Assembly (NCBI GenBank): GCA_905221605.1
Contig: CAJNDS010002071.1
Coordinates: 185,001 to 240,000, forward strand
Direction: 5' to 3'
DNA from: Symbiodinium natans
Taxonomy: Eukaryota; Sar; Dinophyceae; Suessiales; Symbiodiniaceae
Length of the DNA: 55,000 nt
Shown: piece after piece, positions 20,426 to 32,283 of the stretch
Numbering within the stretch: the stretch's first letter is position 1
Layout: each line of letters starts with the position of its first letter
Made by a program: the position numbers and the translations under genes
Notes under the pieces: model-generated
What the model was told of the DNA's origin: nothing
What the model saw: the letters and a program-made list of their open reading frames with translations, nothing else
Databases searched by the model: none

Positions 20426-22122
20426 AAGAAGAGCCCCTGGTCAAGGAGGAACAGGAGGAGGAAGCTGAGGTTGTCAAGGACGAGGAGGTCTCGGTTGAGA
20501 TGGAGGCAGGCACCGCGGATGAGGCGGACGATGTCGCCCTCCCAGCCAACCGAGCCTACGTCGAAGGCCGCTTTTACCCCTACGGCAGCTGGCGGTGCTT
20601 CTTCTGCGAAGCCATCAACCCGGTTACCGAGGACCAGTGCCTCACCACGCACGCGGGCGGCCCGGATGCGGGTGCCCCGTGCGACGGCCGATGGATCAAC
20701 GGGATCGACATCGGGTGGTGGGAGGTAGATCCTCAAACCGCGCCAGAGCAGTGGAGGCGGAGGTTTTCTGCCGAAGAGCTTGAAGAACAACAAGCGCGGG
20801 CGGATGCCGCGAGGCTTCTCAGCGATGAGGAACTCGCTGAAGCCCTCCAGGCGGCCGAGGAGGCGCAGGCGGCCGAGCGCGCCAAGAAGCGAGAGCGGCG
20901 CCAGGCGGAGAAGGCGGAGCGCGATGATCACATCAGCGAGGCGCTCCGCATAGCAGGGTGGCAGTGCCCTAACTGCTATGAATGGAACCTTTCATTCAGG
21001 CAGCTGTGCTTTCGGTGCAGCACGCCTCTCCGCTTGGCAGAGGTCGTCTCTCGCGGGATCCCTGATCCGCGGCGTGGCGAAGAGAGGGACTCGGGCTCCG
21101 AAAGCAGCCAGGACGAGCTGGAGTACGAGATCCTTCTGGCCAATCGCGCAATGGACACCGCTCGTTCCCTAGGGTTTTTGCACGCGGCCCAGCGAGGCGC
21201 GGGTCCTGCGCTCACAGACTCCATTCGGAGTACCGCCTCCGAAGCCCTGGCTAAGGGTAAGGTTGTGTTGGGTTTGGGGAACAGTGCAGGATGTTTCTCC
21301 CAACTTGCGGCCAAGAGCCGCGGGCTCTCCTGCTTTCAGGGGCTCGCGGGTCGTGACCTGGCCGCGGCCCCAGCAGATGGAGCGAGCGCAGCCCACGCAC
21401 GTTCCGGCTTCGTGCAACGTGCCGCCACTGCCACTGTGGCGCGCACACCCAGCCGGAGGAACAAGGGCCCAGCCCCCGCTAGGAGTTCTCCAGTCAAAGA
21501 AGCGGAATTCCTTGCGGGCGGGCCATACGTTCAGGCCGCCCAAACGCTGCTTGGGTCTGGAGCAGCAGAGGATGTGATCTACATCCGGGCGTACAGCTTA
21601 GATTGCCCATCCTGCATCGAGGCAATCGAAGCGTCGCTTAGCAAGGGCGCAGGCGTTCGGATTGTCGCCGACATGGGACAATGCCACCGCACCAAACTGC
21701 AGTGGCAAGCGTTGAAACGCTTGGCGGCTGCAGGCGCCGAGGTGAAGGTGGGTTGCGGCACATCCGTGCGCGACGCCTATGCTCGCGACGGCCGCGGGGC
21801 TAAAGTAGGTACCGGAATCCAAGGGCTTCACCATGCCAAGGCCCTTTGCCTACTGCGGCCTGATGGCGCGGTGGTGCTGATTGGGAGCCTCAATTTTACC
21901 ACAAGCAGCAAAGCCAATGCGGAGGCAGGGCTTAGGCTTGAGGTCCCCAAGACGCACCCGGTCGCGCAGTCCTACATTGAGGATTTCCAGAGGGTGTCGG
22001 CTGAGGCATTCTCCCTCGATGAGGCGGTCGCAAGGCGCCCTCAGTTGGAGCGAGCCAGTAGCTCCAACGTTGCTGGCAACGCCACTCGTGCCCCCGACAC
22101 TGCTCCACAGGGTATCGAGTAG
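20420..22122 (+). CDS. Continuation: RanBP2-type fingers and single-HKD phospholipase-D/nuclease domain
   Basis: Frame 1 holds two W-x-C-x2-C fingers: WRCFFCEAINPVTEDQC (about 20,593) and GWQCPNCYEWNLSFRQLCFR (about 20,957), the second a good RanBP2 type. A Lys/Glu-rich coiled coil lies between. From about 21,500 a PLD-superfamily domain follows: DVIYIRAYSLDCPSCIEAI, VRIVADMGQCHRTK, and the catalytic HHAKALCLL with VVLIGSLNFTTSS (about 21,830-21,905). A single HKD motif implies a homodimer, as in Zucchini/PLD6 nucleases and bacterial Nuc. The likely reaction is phosphodiester cleavage of nucleic acid or cardiolipin. The stop is at 22,120-22,122. Confidence 0.7.
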
Positions 22123-22245
22123 GCTGCGGCCAGTTGGCGCGGCGTGGTATGCATCCACGCATTATCAGAGCAGGCGTTGCAGCACGGCACGTTGCTTCGC
22201 CAACCTTTTGCACTTTCTTTTGCTTGACTGCGGGCGAAAAGCCGC

Positions 22246-22264
22246 GGCAGGTTGGAAACCTGCC
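22246..22264. repeat. Perfect 8-bp inverted repeat with 3-base loop
   Basis: GGCAGGTT-GGA-AACCTGCC, 124 bases after the PLD stop codon. It could be a 3' end structure in the transcript, but nothing shows use as a terminator. Confidence 0.6.
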
Positions 22265-22909
22265 CATTTTGCTTCCCCGCACCTTTCTCCTTCGCCCTGC
22301 CTGTGGCCCCTCGTGCCGAGGGTGCTCTTTTGCAGGTGCTGCGGACCGTGTCCTGGTCGCGGCAATGCGCTCGCCGAAGCGCGTGTGAGCTGCATTGCCT
22401 GCGGCACAAGCCATGTGCGCGGCTCTCGCTGAGTCTGGTAGCCCGTAGGGTAGTTCCGGATAGGTGAGTAGCCGTAGCCGTAGCTTAGGACCGGTAGTGT
22501 ACAGTGTACCATTTGTACCATAGCTTTGCACTAGCAGCACAAAGACCTGCCCAGTACTCTGGAGCCTCGCCTGTCTGCACAAAGGTGAGAGCTCGCGACT
22601 TGGGGTGGTTTAGGGTCGTGAAGGGTTGCTGTCGTCGTGCGTTCGTCCGGTAGTGCGGGCTGCCGCCCAAGCCGCATGCCATTGCTCATGAGGTGCGGGC
22701 TCTACCAGAGTCGCACGCGACACCCTCACCCTACCCCATTTGCCGCGTTGCTGAAGTGCTTGACGCACTATGAGCTCTTGGTGAGCCGGAAGCCTCGGCT
22801 GAGGGGCGAATGTGAGCAGGTCAAAGCATGCATGGAGTGCTTGCTTAGTGCTAGTGCAGCTTGTTGTACCCTTGCATGTGTAGTTTTGCAATTCGTAACA
22901 ATGCCAATG

Positions 22910-22921
22910 TTTTGGCTCAAG
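22910..22921 (+). other. Relict dinoflagellate spliced-leader 3' end
   Basis: TTTTGGCTCAAG matches the last 12 bases of the conserved dinoflagellate spliced leader. GCCA, also part of the leader, lies just before with three extra bases. Such relics mark genes formed by reinsertion of trans-spliced mRNA. No clear reading frame follows. Confidence 0.45.
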
Positions 22922-23103
22922 TACCGAGCTTGTGCCTTTGAGCACGGTAGAGTCGTACAGTAGCTCCTAGGTTGCTGCGCGGTCCGACCGGACGCACTCA
23001 GGCGTAGCTGCACAAGTGCTTGAACTCGCGAAGTCGTAAAACAGCGTGACCGGGCTGTGATTGCATTGGCTTAGTGCAAGTCCAGTGCTGGTCGACTTCA
23101 CAG

Positions 23104-23922
<819 letters not shown>

Positions 23923-26900
23923 CTCCGCCCTTGTCTACAACTATGCAGGCGCAATTTACCAGAAACATGACAGGCCGCCGTCCTGACACAAACTTGTCAT
24001 GAGAGCCTGCTTCAGAGCGTGGCATGTGAATCTCGAGGCCGCTGCGCTCTGTGGGGAGATCTCATCCGCAATGTCCACCACAGAAAGAGTCTCCTGCCAG
24101 GATATTTCGAGTGCTGCTTCCCATGTCAACTGCTTCCCTCACTATGTCTCCTTGCCTCTGCTGCATCGAAACCACGCGCCATACTGACGGTCTCAGATCG
24201 CGCACCTGAGGTCCATTTGCAGAATAGAAGTAGCAGGGCCAAAAAATTGCAAGAGACCAGGTGGCAGCACTGCCAAGTGGTCACCTCTCAAGGTCGGTGC
24301 TGTTCGGCCCACTTGCGCTGTCCACAGACTGCGCGTCGAAAAGCTCCTGACATCATCTCATGACATGAGCAGTCCGTCTACACAACAGAGTTTGCACATG
24401 CTTGGGCAATGCTTTGCAACAAGAAGGATTTTGCGTCCTGGATTGACGCCTCGAAGCTTCCAGCGGTCTGGCCAGAGACAGTCTCATAGCATCACAGTAT
24501 GTCAAATAACTTAGGGTACAAGACTGGTACAAGTCTGGACATCTGGGGCATGTTGAAGTTCATCCATGTCATTTAGGAATGTAGGTGTTGACCGAAAGTG
24601 GCGGGCACAGTACGTTGTCGAGCTAGTGAAGGCTTCAAGTCGCCGATGCACAATTGAGTCAATTGAGCAAAGTAGAAACACGCAGTCCAGACTTTTAGAA
24701 CACCTTTACACGAAGCGCAGCAGATCTGCCAAAGCCTGTGGAGAAGTGTGTCCATGGTGATTCAGCCTCGGCAAGCCACCTAGAGCTACATTGCATACCT
24801 GGCTCTGCATCATACAAGACACGATAAGATTGGTAGAAGATCAGGAAAACGGTGTACAATGGCTCAAGTTGAGTGTCTTCTGCAAACCTCGTTGTTGAAA
24901 CGTGCTGATCTTTCTTCAGCCCGAATTGCACATAGACATAAGCACAGTTCCATCTGCTTGCCGTCGTCTCATGCCCTTTTGGTTGCAAGGATTTTCCGCC
25001 GTGAGGCCTCATTGACAAGTTGACTGTGGGCCCTGTGTGGGCCATCAGGACCGGCATCCCGAATCCAAAGGGCCTGAGGACTCCAGGAAGGCTTTCAGAT
25101 TGTTTCGAGTGCAACCGAAGCCCCACCAAGAAAGTTGACTGCGATTCAGGTCTGGTTCTCTTGCTCCAAACATGTGTACCTAAGTGCCCCAGGAACTTTC
25201 GTGCCTTGCTTTTGTTCCCTTTTCTTCCTTTCGCCTTCGCTTGGCTAGGCTTTGCCTGGCCTGGCTGCTGCTGGCTGGTGGCTTGCTGACTTGCTTGTGT
25301 ACCTGCATCGACAAAACAAGTGAAGGCAAGCACAACAAGACATCATGCCGTGTTGGAATTCCGCATCGCATCTGACCGTGGTGCAAAGATACGGTGACCC
25401 ATGCATCCACACTCTCTGACAATAATGTCGCAGTCTCAAAAGGTGTGCACGTTCGATGGTGCGGGCCACCCCAAAACGCACTGACACACTGTGCGCTCAC
25501 GCAAGAAAAGAATTGCAGCTGTGACTGGTGTGCCGTCTCACGACATACAGTAGGTGCTTGGTTATGTCACGCGGGGTCCAATCGGCAAGCCGTTCACTGA
25601 CCCTGAAGATCACTGAAGCTGTCAGAGATGATTGGGACAAACCGAGCTCCAAGCCACATTAATTTGGACTTCAACTTTTACAACATTCGACAAGAATGGT
25701 CCAATCTGCCCAAGAAAGATGCTAAAACATGCTCTGTTGACAAAAACCATAACAAGCATTGTGAGTCCAGGCTTGCTGCGGCGAGTGCAGAGATGCGCTC
25801 GACGTCAGAGATTGAACTGACATCGCCTTCAAAGTTCAACACATACAACACTTCGGCTCATTCGGCTCTTGCCCGAAGGCAGCTAGAACTACCGGACTCT
25901 CCAGGCCTCTTCAGAGACCGGGCGCAATATTCAGTGGGGAGGGCAGGCTATTTCTGATGTCCATCTCTCTTTCGTAAGGAACGGGGAGGGAGGTCGTCCT
26001 GTCAGTAAACCCCCTGCTTCTTCAAAACTGACTGCGCATACTTACCTAACCGAGCCTCATCGAAGTTGTCTGCTTGCGGCTGCTGGGATGTTTCAGGTTT
26101 CTACAGGGAAGGGTACAGGCCGAAACGATTGTTATTCCTCTTTCCCAAAGCAGGAGGATGAAGAAACTAGGTGGACACCCCCCTACTTCTGAGGGTGGCA
26201 CGAGGAAGAACAACACGCAAGGGAGTGCTCTCCTACAAATAGGAATCCCTCTATGATTAAGGGCCGGGCCGGGTAGGGTCTACTCTCGTTAGAGCTGTTA
26301 GTACATCGAAAAAGGTGCACGGGAGTGCTGAAAATGTCATGTAGCGTTTTCCAGCTCCCCCTCATAGGCATCTTCTTCTTCGTGATCTTACGGAAGCCTT
26401 CTTACGCCGGATTTCTAGAAAAAAAGGTCTTGAAATGCCAATCATGACCTTGCTTAGGGCGTGGGGAGGAAAAGGGAGGCCCCGCTCCCCCCCCAAAATC
26501 CCTCGAAGTCCCAAGCCCAGAGCCACCTCAAGCTTTTCACGGCCACGCATGCTGGTGTCACAGAGCATTACGCGGGTACTAATGAATGGTTGCACATGGG
26601 GGGTGACAAAGCATTCTTCGGTTTCATTTCGGCTTATGCTTCAGCTTGCTCTAACCTGCCCGAATCTAATGCAACCTATGCCGACCAATCATTCCGACCT
26701 GTTCTAGAAGAATCAGTTATTGAGAGTAAATCCAATATCCGTTTTCCGCGCATGCTTGCCCGACAGAGCCTCACCTGGCATACCTGGCATCCTATTTTTT
26801 GAACCTTACGCAGGAGTTCGGAAAGCTGTCATTGCCATGTAGCATCTGTTCATCATAGTCGTCATTTTCATCGCGGTTTATCGGAGGCCCTGAAATCCTT

Positions 26901-28190
26901 CCATTGGAGTTCTGAAATGCGTATGAGTTTGTGCTTGGGGCGGTTAGTGCACACAGGCACAGGCGCAAGTAGCAGTGCCAGGAAAGCAGAACCTTGACAG
27001 TGGCTGAATGGGCGCCCATGGACGGCAATTTCTAGAGGCCGTCTTGGCTGCTTTCTGATTCGGTCAGCCCTTCTGAGACACTTTCCGCGATCTGGTTTTG
27101 ACAACGAGATCCCCTGCGCGACACACTCCAGCTAACAGGTTATTTGGCATTGGAAGGAAGTTGAATATTGAGGAAGTTCAGGGGCTACACCTTTGGCTCA
27201 TTTCAAGCTTGAATTTTCTCAAATTCAATTGCTGCACCATTCGTCGTGTCTCTCTGGTTCGTTTTGTCAGAAAAGGATAGAACCTGTTTTGATTTAGTTT
27301 CCTCCCAACAATACGGCACACAGGACAACATTGCAAGGCAGCTGAGATTCGCACTCCGCTGTAGCCACTGAAGGCAGAACTTCTATGACTTTGGGCCAGC
27401 CTCAAAGATAGGTGGTGAACATATAGATGATGAAGAAGCTGATGCTGACAACATGAGCATTCGCCCTGCCGATCAAAACAAGAGAGAGTAGAGATGTTGG
27501 CACAAGATCTGTCTGCACCCCAAGCAGCTCTGGCCAGTCCGCCGGGCCAGGCGGCAGCCCGAGGGAGTCCAGCTGAACCTTCCCAACGCATAGCCCGCAA
27601 GGTGCCCGCCGAAAGGAGGCGCATGGAGTCCGTGCAATGCTACAAAGAGATGCTACAAACCACAACTCCAACAAGTTAAACGTGTGTGCATTGGCACAGG
27701 CATTCTGGGTTTTAAGCATGTCTATGCTCACCCCCCCTCCCCCCGTTCCCCATGATCTAAGTCCGAAATCTTTCGGCAACATGGCGATATTGGAAAGGGG
27801 CGGGGGTGGGGAGAGCTGAACATGTAGCAATACAGGAACGTTAATGAGCAAGGCCCTCACCGGCTTAAAGTTTTGTAGCGAGTCTTCAGCAAGTACGCCA
27901 TGAATATCAACCAACGATGTGTCTAACTAACCAATTATGCATATGATTCTTGTATGCTTATTCAGTTCATGAAAGTTGAATCAACCTTATCAAAAAATGA
28001 ATAAATACAAACTTCATCGGGATTCTCCCGAAAAGCTTGGATGGTTTTTGGGATTTGTAGGCTTTCCTAGCACGATGGCCTTTACTGGTCAAATGTATCT
28101 AATTGGTATTTAGTCAACATGTAAGTAATATTCAATTACTGACGTCTTGCTTGTGTGAATTCAACCCTTGCCTTGGGAAGTGAGACTGAA

Positions 28191-28230
28191 CAACATATAC
28201 ATACATATATATATATATATACATCATATA
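28191..28230. repeat. AT-rich dinucleotide repeat
   Basis: ACATATACATAC followed by an (AT)n run. Confidence 0.85.
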
Positions 28231-28686
28231 TGCACACAAATATGAATATGATTTTAACAAATTATATCGTGCTGCAACCTTGGGCTGGAGAGACGAGGCA
28301 ACGGCTCTGGGCTCTGGATGCCCTCCATTCGGCGGGCTCTCCTGTGCAGATCAATTCCGCAAACTTCTGCGCACTTTCTGCCTTCACTTCTACCTGTCCC
28401 GCCGTCTGGCAATGACCGCAAGAACATGCAAGACAACAGGAAATGTGTGTGTGAGGACAGCTGCAGCCTCTGGAGTTGATGGCGCAGTGCTTTCACTGCA
28501 AGTATCCGCGACACTGTACCTGGTTATCAGGCCACAGGACTCGATGTACAAATGGCAAGCATACGTGTGAACTGCACGACTATGCTGCAGTGCCAGAGGA
28601 CGGCAGGGCAGCGCACGCGTAGATCGTGTTTGCAAGCAATGCAGAGAGACCACCAGCCTGATCCAGAAAGCTCTGGCAATCATGGC

Positions 28687-28704
28687 GCACACACACACAC
28701 ACAC
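28687..28704. repeat. (CA)n microsatellite
   Basis: Nine CA units after the leading G at 28,686. Confidence 0.85.
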
Positions 28705-28731
28705 CCATACACACCTTAGACGAGAAACAGC

Positions 28732-31140
28732 TTAGGAGCCAGAATCCACATCAACCGCGCCTGCCCGATTAATGACTTCCAGCCCGTCCCTGAATGTGAC
28801 CCTGACAGCCTTCAAGTCAAAGCCGGTTGCCCTATCCCACAGGTTCTTGCTGTGTGACGTGGATGTAAACCCCCTTTGAACGAACAAGAAAGCGACCATC
28901 GCCAGTAACTGCCACAGGAGAGAAGTTAGTGGTAGCTGACCCTACAGAAGCCTACTTCAGAACCTGTAGAAGCCCAAATGACATCACAAGAGATGTCGTC
29001 CAGTTCATCGCACTACGAAAATGAAGTTGCCATGTGAATTGCGTATTGTTATACGGTACGCAATTCAATTTGGTTGTCGATGGTTCTCCTCCTTCTTCCC
29101 CAGTCAGCCCTGCCCGCCTCGGAATTGTCCACTTCCTGCAAAAGCCAGCAAAGCAGTAGCAAACTCAGCAAATCATGCTCCCTCCTTGCGCATCCAGAAC
29201 GCACGCAACGTGTTTATTGCTGCGGTCACCCTCTATTTTCGACACGGCCAACAATAATCTTCAGCTCTCATCCCAAAGGTTGCGCTCCTCTGCAGAGACA
29301 AGAGCCCGAAGCAGACCTAGCGATGGGAGAAATCGTGCTGACATGGATCAAGTGCACCATCTACCAGGGCAAAGAAAGCTACTCAGCGCAGCGCTGTCCA
29401 AATCCAAATCCGCGATGTGCAGATGCTGATCACTGCCTGCAGGATCTTTACGAGTACAGGGTGCTGTCATCAGCACGCAAAGCAAAACCGAAACATCCCA
29501 TGAAAGCAATGATGCACCCCGCAAGACACATTTCACCTGATATCACCTGTGGTGCCAGATATACAACATCCACAAGCCACGCATCGGGCAACACTTGACT
29601 CAGGGCTGAACATGGAACATGCATGTGTGACACTGTTCTTGTCCAGTAATTCTGAGTGTGCAGCTTGCAGCCGAGCTTTCACTGCAAGCATCGGGGCCGT
29701 GGATTTCTAGCCTTGCATTAGGGATCGGGGGCCATCTGAAAAAGCATCTCTTGGCCTTCGTGGGGATTGTTCGCGCCAACGAAGTCGGGTCCCAACATAA
29801 ACCGATCATCAACACAAAACCAGCTGACAGTCAAAGCTCAGGACGTCTGACAAGTCGTGGTAGAGCACACACGAGCTTGCCGGAAATGTGCCGAGGATGC
29901 AGTGCCTGCAGTTGGTGTTGCTGAAGCAAACCAACTGCAGTGCTGTATGGAGCCATCCGGGACAATATCACTCAGCACGAGACTTGCGCGAGCAAAATCT
30001 GTCTCACAGAAGCCACCTTGTGCCGACAGCACGACAAATCGCAAACTATGAGGGATGACATCAATTGGGCATTGGTTGCACTGGGCGTTTAGCAGAGCCG
30101 CACTTAATCAACACGAAATGAAAGCTTCAACTCAAATGTCAAATGGAAAAACTGCCCACCAGGTGCACCTAGTCTGTTCTCGTTTCACTACAATAACATT
30201 GAGGCTTCTGTTCTCAAGTCTAAGTGATCCATGCTTTTGCTGCTTCCAGCATCGTTCGGGGAATTTCAGTCAAGGTGAAGTCCAATGCGATCCTTTGCGT
30301 GGGTAACATGAGTAGTGTAGCATACTGTGTAAGCGAGGGAGCAGCAAACTCGGTGAACGAGCACACCCGAGCACCCTCGTGCCCACCAGCCTTTCACCCT
30401 CCATTACCCTCGCATCATTTCTGGCCTTTGATGTTGGGAATTGTTGTGCCAAAGCGTGTTTTTGACGGTTTGCCCATGTGAGAATCACCAAGACTCGCGC
30501 AATCACGAAGGTCGACCACTTCCTACGGTCGCACATGGGAAGAGCAGCTTTTGCCGTGGCTTTTCCAAAGAGGCGAATGATGAGTGCTTGATCCCCGGTC
30601 ACTCACGATTTGTTCATGTCCTCCACATCGTCCAAGTCCTTTTCGCAGAGTTGCCACGCCTGCACAAAATGCTAGGAGCGTGTGTACCATGAGTCATCAC
30701 CATGACGGAATGAATTATGGCCGAGCACCTCCAGGCATATTCTCGGAATAGCGATGCACTTATGTTTTCCTAAGTCGCCGACCTCGTCCAAGTAGCTCCG
30801 CGCGTCCATGAAGACACACAATGAACGCCCCAAACATGAAATTCTATACGACACATACGGTATTGCATGAAGATCCATTTTCGTCGCCGTGTTCAATGTA
30901 ATCACTTTCCTACTTTCCAAGATGTCGACCTCATCAAACTTCGTCTACAAGACATTGGATGATCCGAGTCCAACATCTTGTCAAAAGCGGTTGTCTGGCA
31001 ACTGAAGGGTGGATAGCCCAAGCTGCAAGATGATGATTTGTCATGCATTTGCACAAATCTTGCACAAGCTATGTAGCCACGAGGCAGCATGCAAGGCGGC
31101 ACTGACATACCATCACTGTAGTTATGGTCTGTCCTCGAAG
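28732..31140 (-). other. Possible unrecognised multi-exon gene
   Basis: Several short minus-strand segments read like protein and are separated by non-coding DNA, the pattern of the CPSII gene nearby. From 5' to 3': TKFDEVDILESRKVI (about 30,945), MDARSYLDEVGDLGKHK (about 30,810), LCEKDLDDVEDMN (about 30,650), CETDFARASLVLSDI (about 30,000) and NLWDRATGFDLKAVRVTF, which ends DVDSGS and TAA at 28,732-28,734. The first three share a D-D/E-V pattern at about 150-bp spacing. I recognise no family. Splice sites were not resolved and the segments may belong to different genes or to decayed repeats. Confidence 0.25.
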
Positions 31141-31339
31141 GTCGCAACCAAGTTGTCTTAGACCAAGGCAGTTTACCTCAGAAACCTCTCCAGACCATTG
31201 CGATGCACATGCTACTACTGGCTTGATGGCACATCAGCTTCAAATCAAGGCACACAAATATTTGCTCTCCCCCCCAAAAACCCCACAATTAAGAAAAAAC
31301 ATCGGCGAGCATCGATGTTTCCGATGACAGGCGTCGACA

Positions 31340-31503
31340 TGGTGACATCCTGAAGGGGGGCGCTTTAAACTATTTAAGGCGGGTGGGAGAATTAAATAGT
31401 TTAAGTAATGTAAATTTGGATAATTTAAATCCTGAAAGGCGGGGGGGCAGCTCCCTCCTTCTGGGGGGGAATTCAAGACTTTAAATATGAAGCCCCTATT
31501 TAA
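31340..31503. repeat. AT-rich tandem-repeat unit, left flank of the tyrosine-recombinase element
   Basis: It shares blocks with 40,360-40,490: GGGTGGGAGAATTAA, an (A/T)-rich stretch, a G-run followed by AGCTCCC and CCTTCTGG, and CCCTATTTAA at the right edge. It is the left half of the repeat unit into which the element inserted. Confidence 0.7.
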
Positions 31504-31663
31504 GCAAGCTCGTTTCCTTTTCCGCGCAGCGTCATGCAGAAGTACGTGTAGGTGCCATGTGCTGTGCAATCGGCACCACCATCATGCGAGCTGCTGGAGG
31601 GCCAGAAGCATGCTCCTGTAGAACGCAAGCTAACTGGGAGCTCCAAGCAGCTCCTCGAAAACC
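31502..31663 (-). repeat. Repeat B2 (162 bp), element 3' end
   Basis: Nearly identical to 31,733-31,894 (offset 231 bp; I see a single difference, AACGCAAG against AATGCAAG). It starts with AAGCAAGCTCG on the plus strand. Confidence 0.9.
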
Positions 31664-31685
31664 AGCGACTGGGCGGGTGGGCGGG

Positions 31686-31734
31686 AGAAGCTTGAGGCGG
31701 CGCATCAGACGTACTCTCCTTGCTTGTGGGTCAA
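31686..31734 (-). repeat. Repeat A2 (49 bp)
   Basis: Matches A1 at 39,985-40,033 with one mismatch (TTGTGGG against TTATGGG) and overlaps B1 by AA. Confidence 0.9.
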
Positions 31735-31894
31735 GCAAGCTCGTTTCCTTTTCCGCGCAGCGTCATGCAGAAGTACGTGTAGGTGCCATGTGCTGTGCAA
31801 TCGGCACCACCATCATGCGAGCTGCTGGAGGGCCAGAAGCATGCTCCTGTAGAATGCAAGCTAACTGGGAGCTCCAAGCAGCTCCTCGAAAACC
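31733..31894 (-). repeat. Repeat B1 (162 bp)
   Basis: Copy of B2, lying between the recombinase coding end (31,969) and A2. Confidence 0.9.
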
Positions 31895-31968
31895 CACACC
31901 ACCCAAGCCGGGGCACGAAGCCGGTGAGGACGGCGATGCCGTGAGAAAACCGCACCACCACATCCTCC

Positions 31969-32283
31969 TCAAGCGTCTGCTGGTTTTTCGAGCAAGTAAA
32001 ACCAAGCCTCCCGGGGAATCCGCGCACGTTCAAAGAAAAAGGCCTTTTCCAGCAACAACGAAAAACTGTAAGCCATAGTATCAACTCGAGCACGAACCGC
32101 AGGCTCCAGTCTAGGAATGAAAGTTGTCGCGACGATTTCCTGCAAGTAGATCTCCATGACACGGTTTGTAAGCCACCTGCCCCTTCGTCTGACCAGGTCA
32201 GGGCTTTCTGTCAAGTGTAGCAGAAAGGTTGCGCCACCTGGGCGCAACGACGAGAGCTCGAAGACGACCTTTCCCTGGCGCAC
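31969..32283 (-). pseudogene. Tyrosine recombinase C-terminal part
   Basis: Another frame supplies the missing catalytic end: SSLRPGGATFLLHL (box II Arg), then VRRRGRWLTN and RVMEIYLQE with the nucleophilic Tyr at about 32,148. The preceding frame reads past it and ends at 32,211, so a frame change of one or two bases lies near 32,240. This enzyme would integrate a circular cDNA by strand exchange without a target duplication, in agreement with the element's ends. Confidence 0.7.

Larger units (their letters stand above)
22123..23102. other. No gene recognised; hairpins and spliced-leader relic
   Basis: Downstream of the PLD frame I see no family match in any frame. The stretch contains a perfect 8-bp stem with a 3-base loop at 22,246-22,264 (GGCAGGTTGGAAACCTGCC), another copy of the GC-rich hairpin motif at 22,337-22,363 and a spliced-leader-like 12-mer at 22,910-22,921. 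GC content falls from about 22.4 kb on, which marks the end of the retroelement block. Confidence 0.6.
23923..28731. other. No gene recognised
   Basis: About 4.8 kb of moderate GC with only short frames and no family resemblance I can name. It holds an (AT)n-rich stretch at about 28,191-28,230 and (CA)n at 28,687-28,704. A 212-codon minus-strand frame at 24,695-25,333 has a low-complexity Gln/Ala/Lys start and no known motif, so I do not call it. Confidence 0.55.

Noticed and set aside
20500-20728. Arg-rich tail of the 18,599-20,728 frame
   Set aside because: It is the shadow of the finger-coding frame, which carries clear Cys motifs in the same bases.
1-22363. Terminal repeats (LTRs) of the giant element formed by the similar sequences at 4-28 and 22,337-22,363
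   Set aside because: The similarity is limited to the dispersed hairpin motif found at ten places and does not extend.
24858-24866. Second spliced-leader-like match (TGGCTCAAG)
   Set aside because: Only nine bases, expected by chance in a window of this size.
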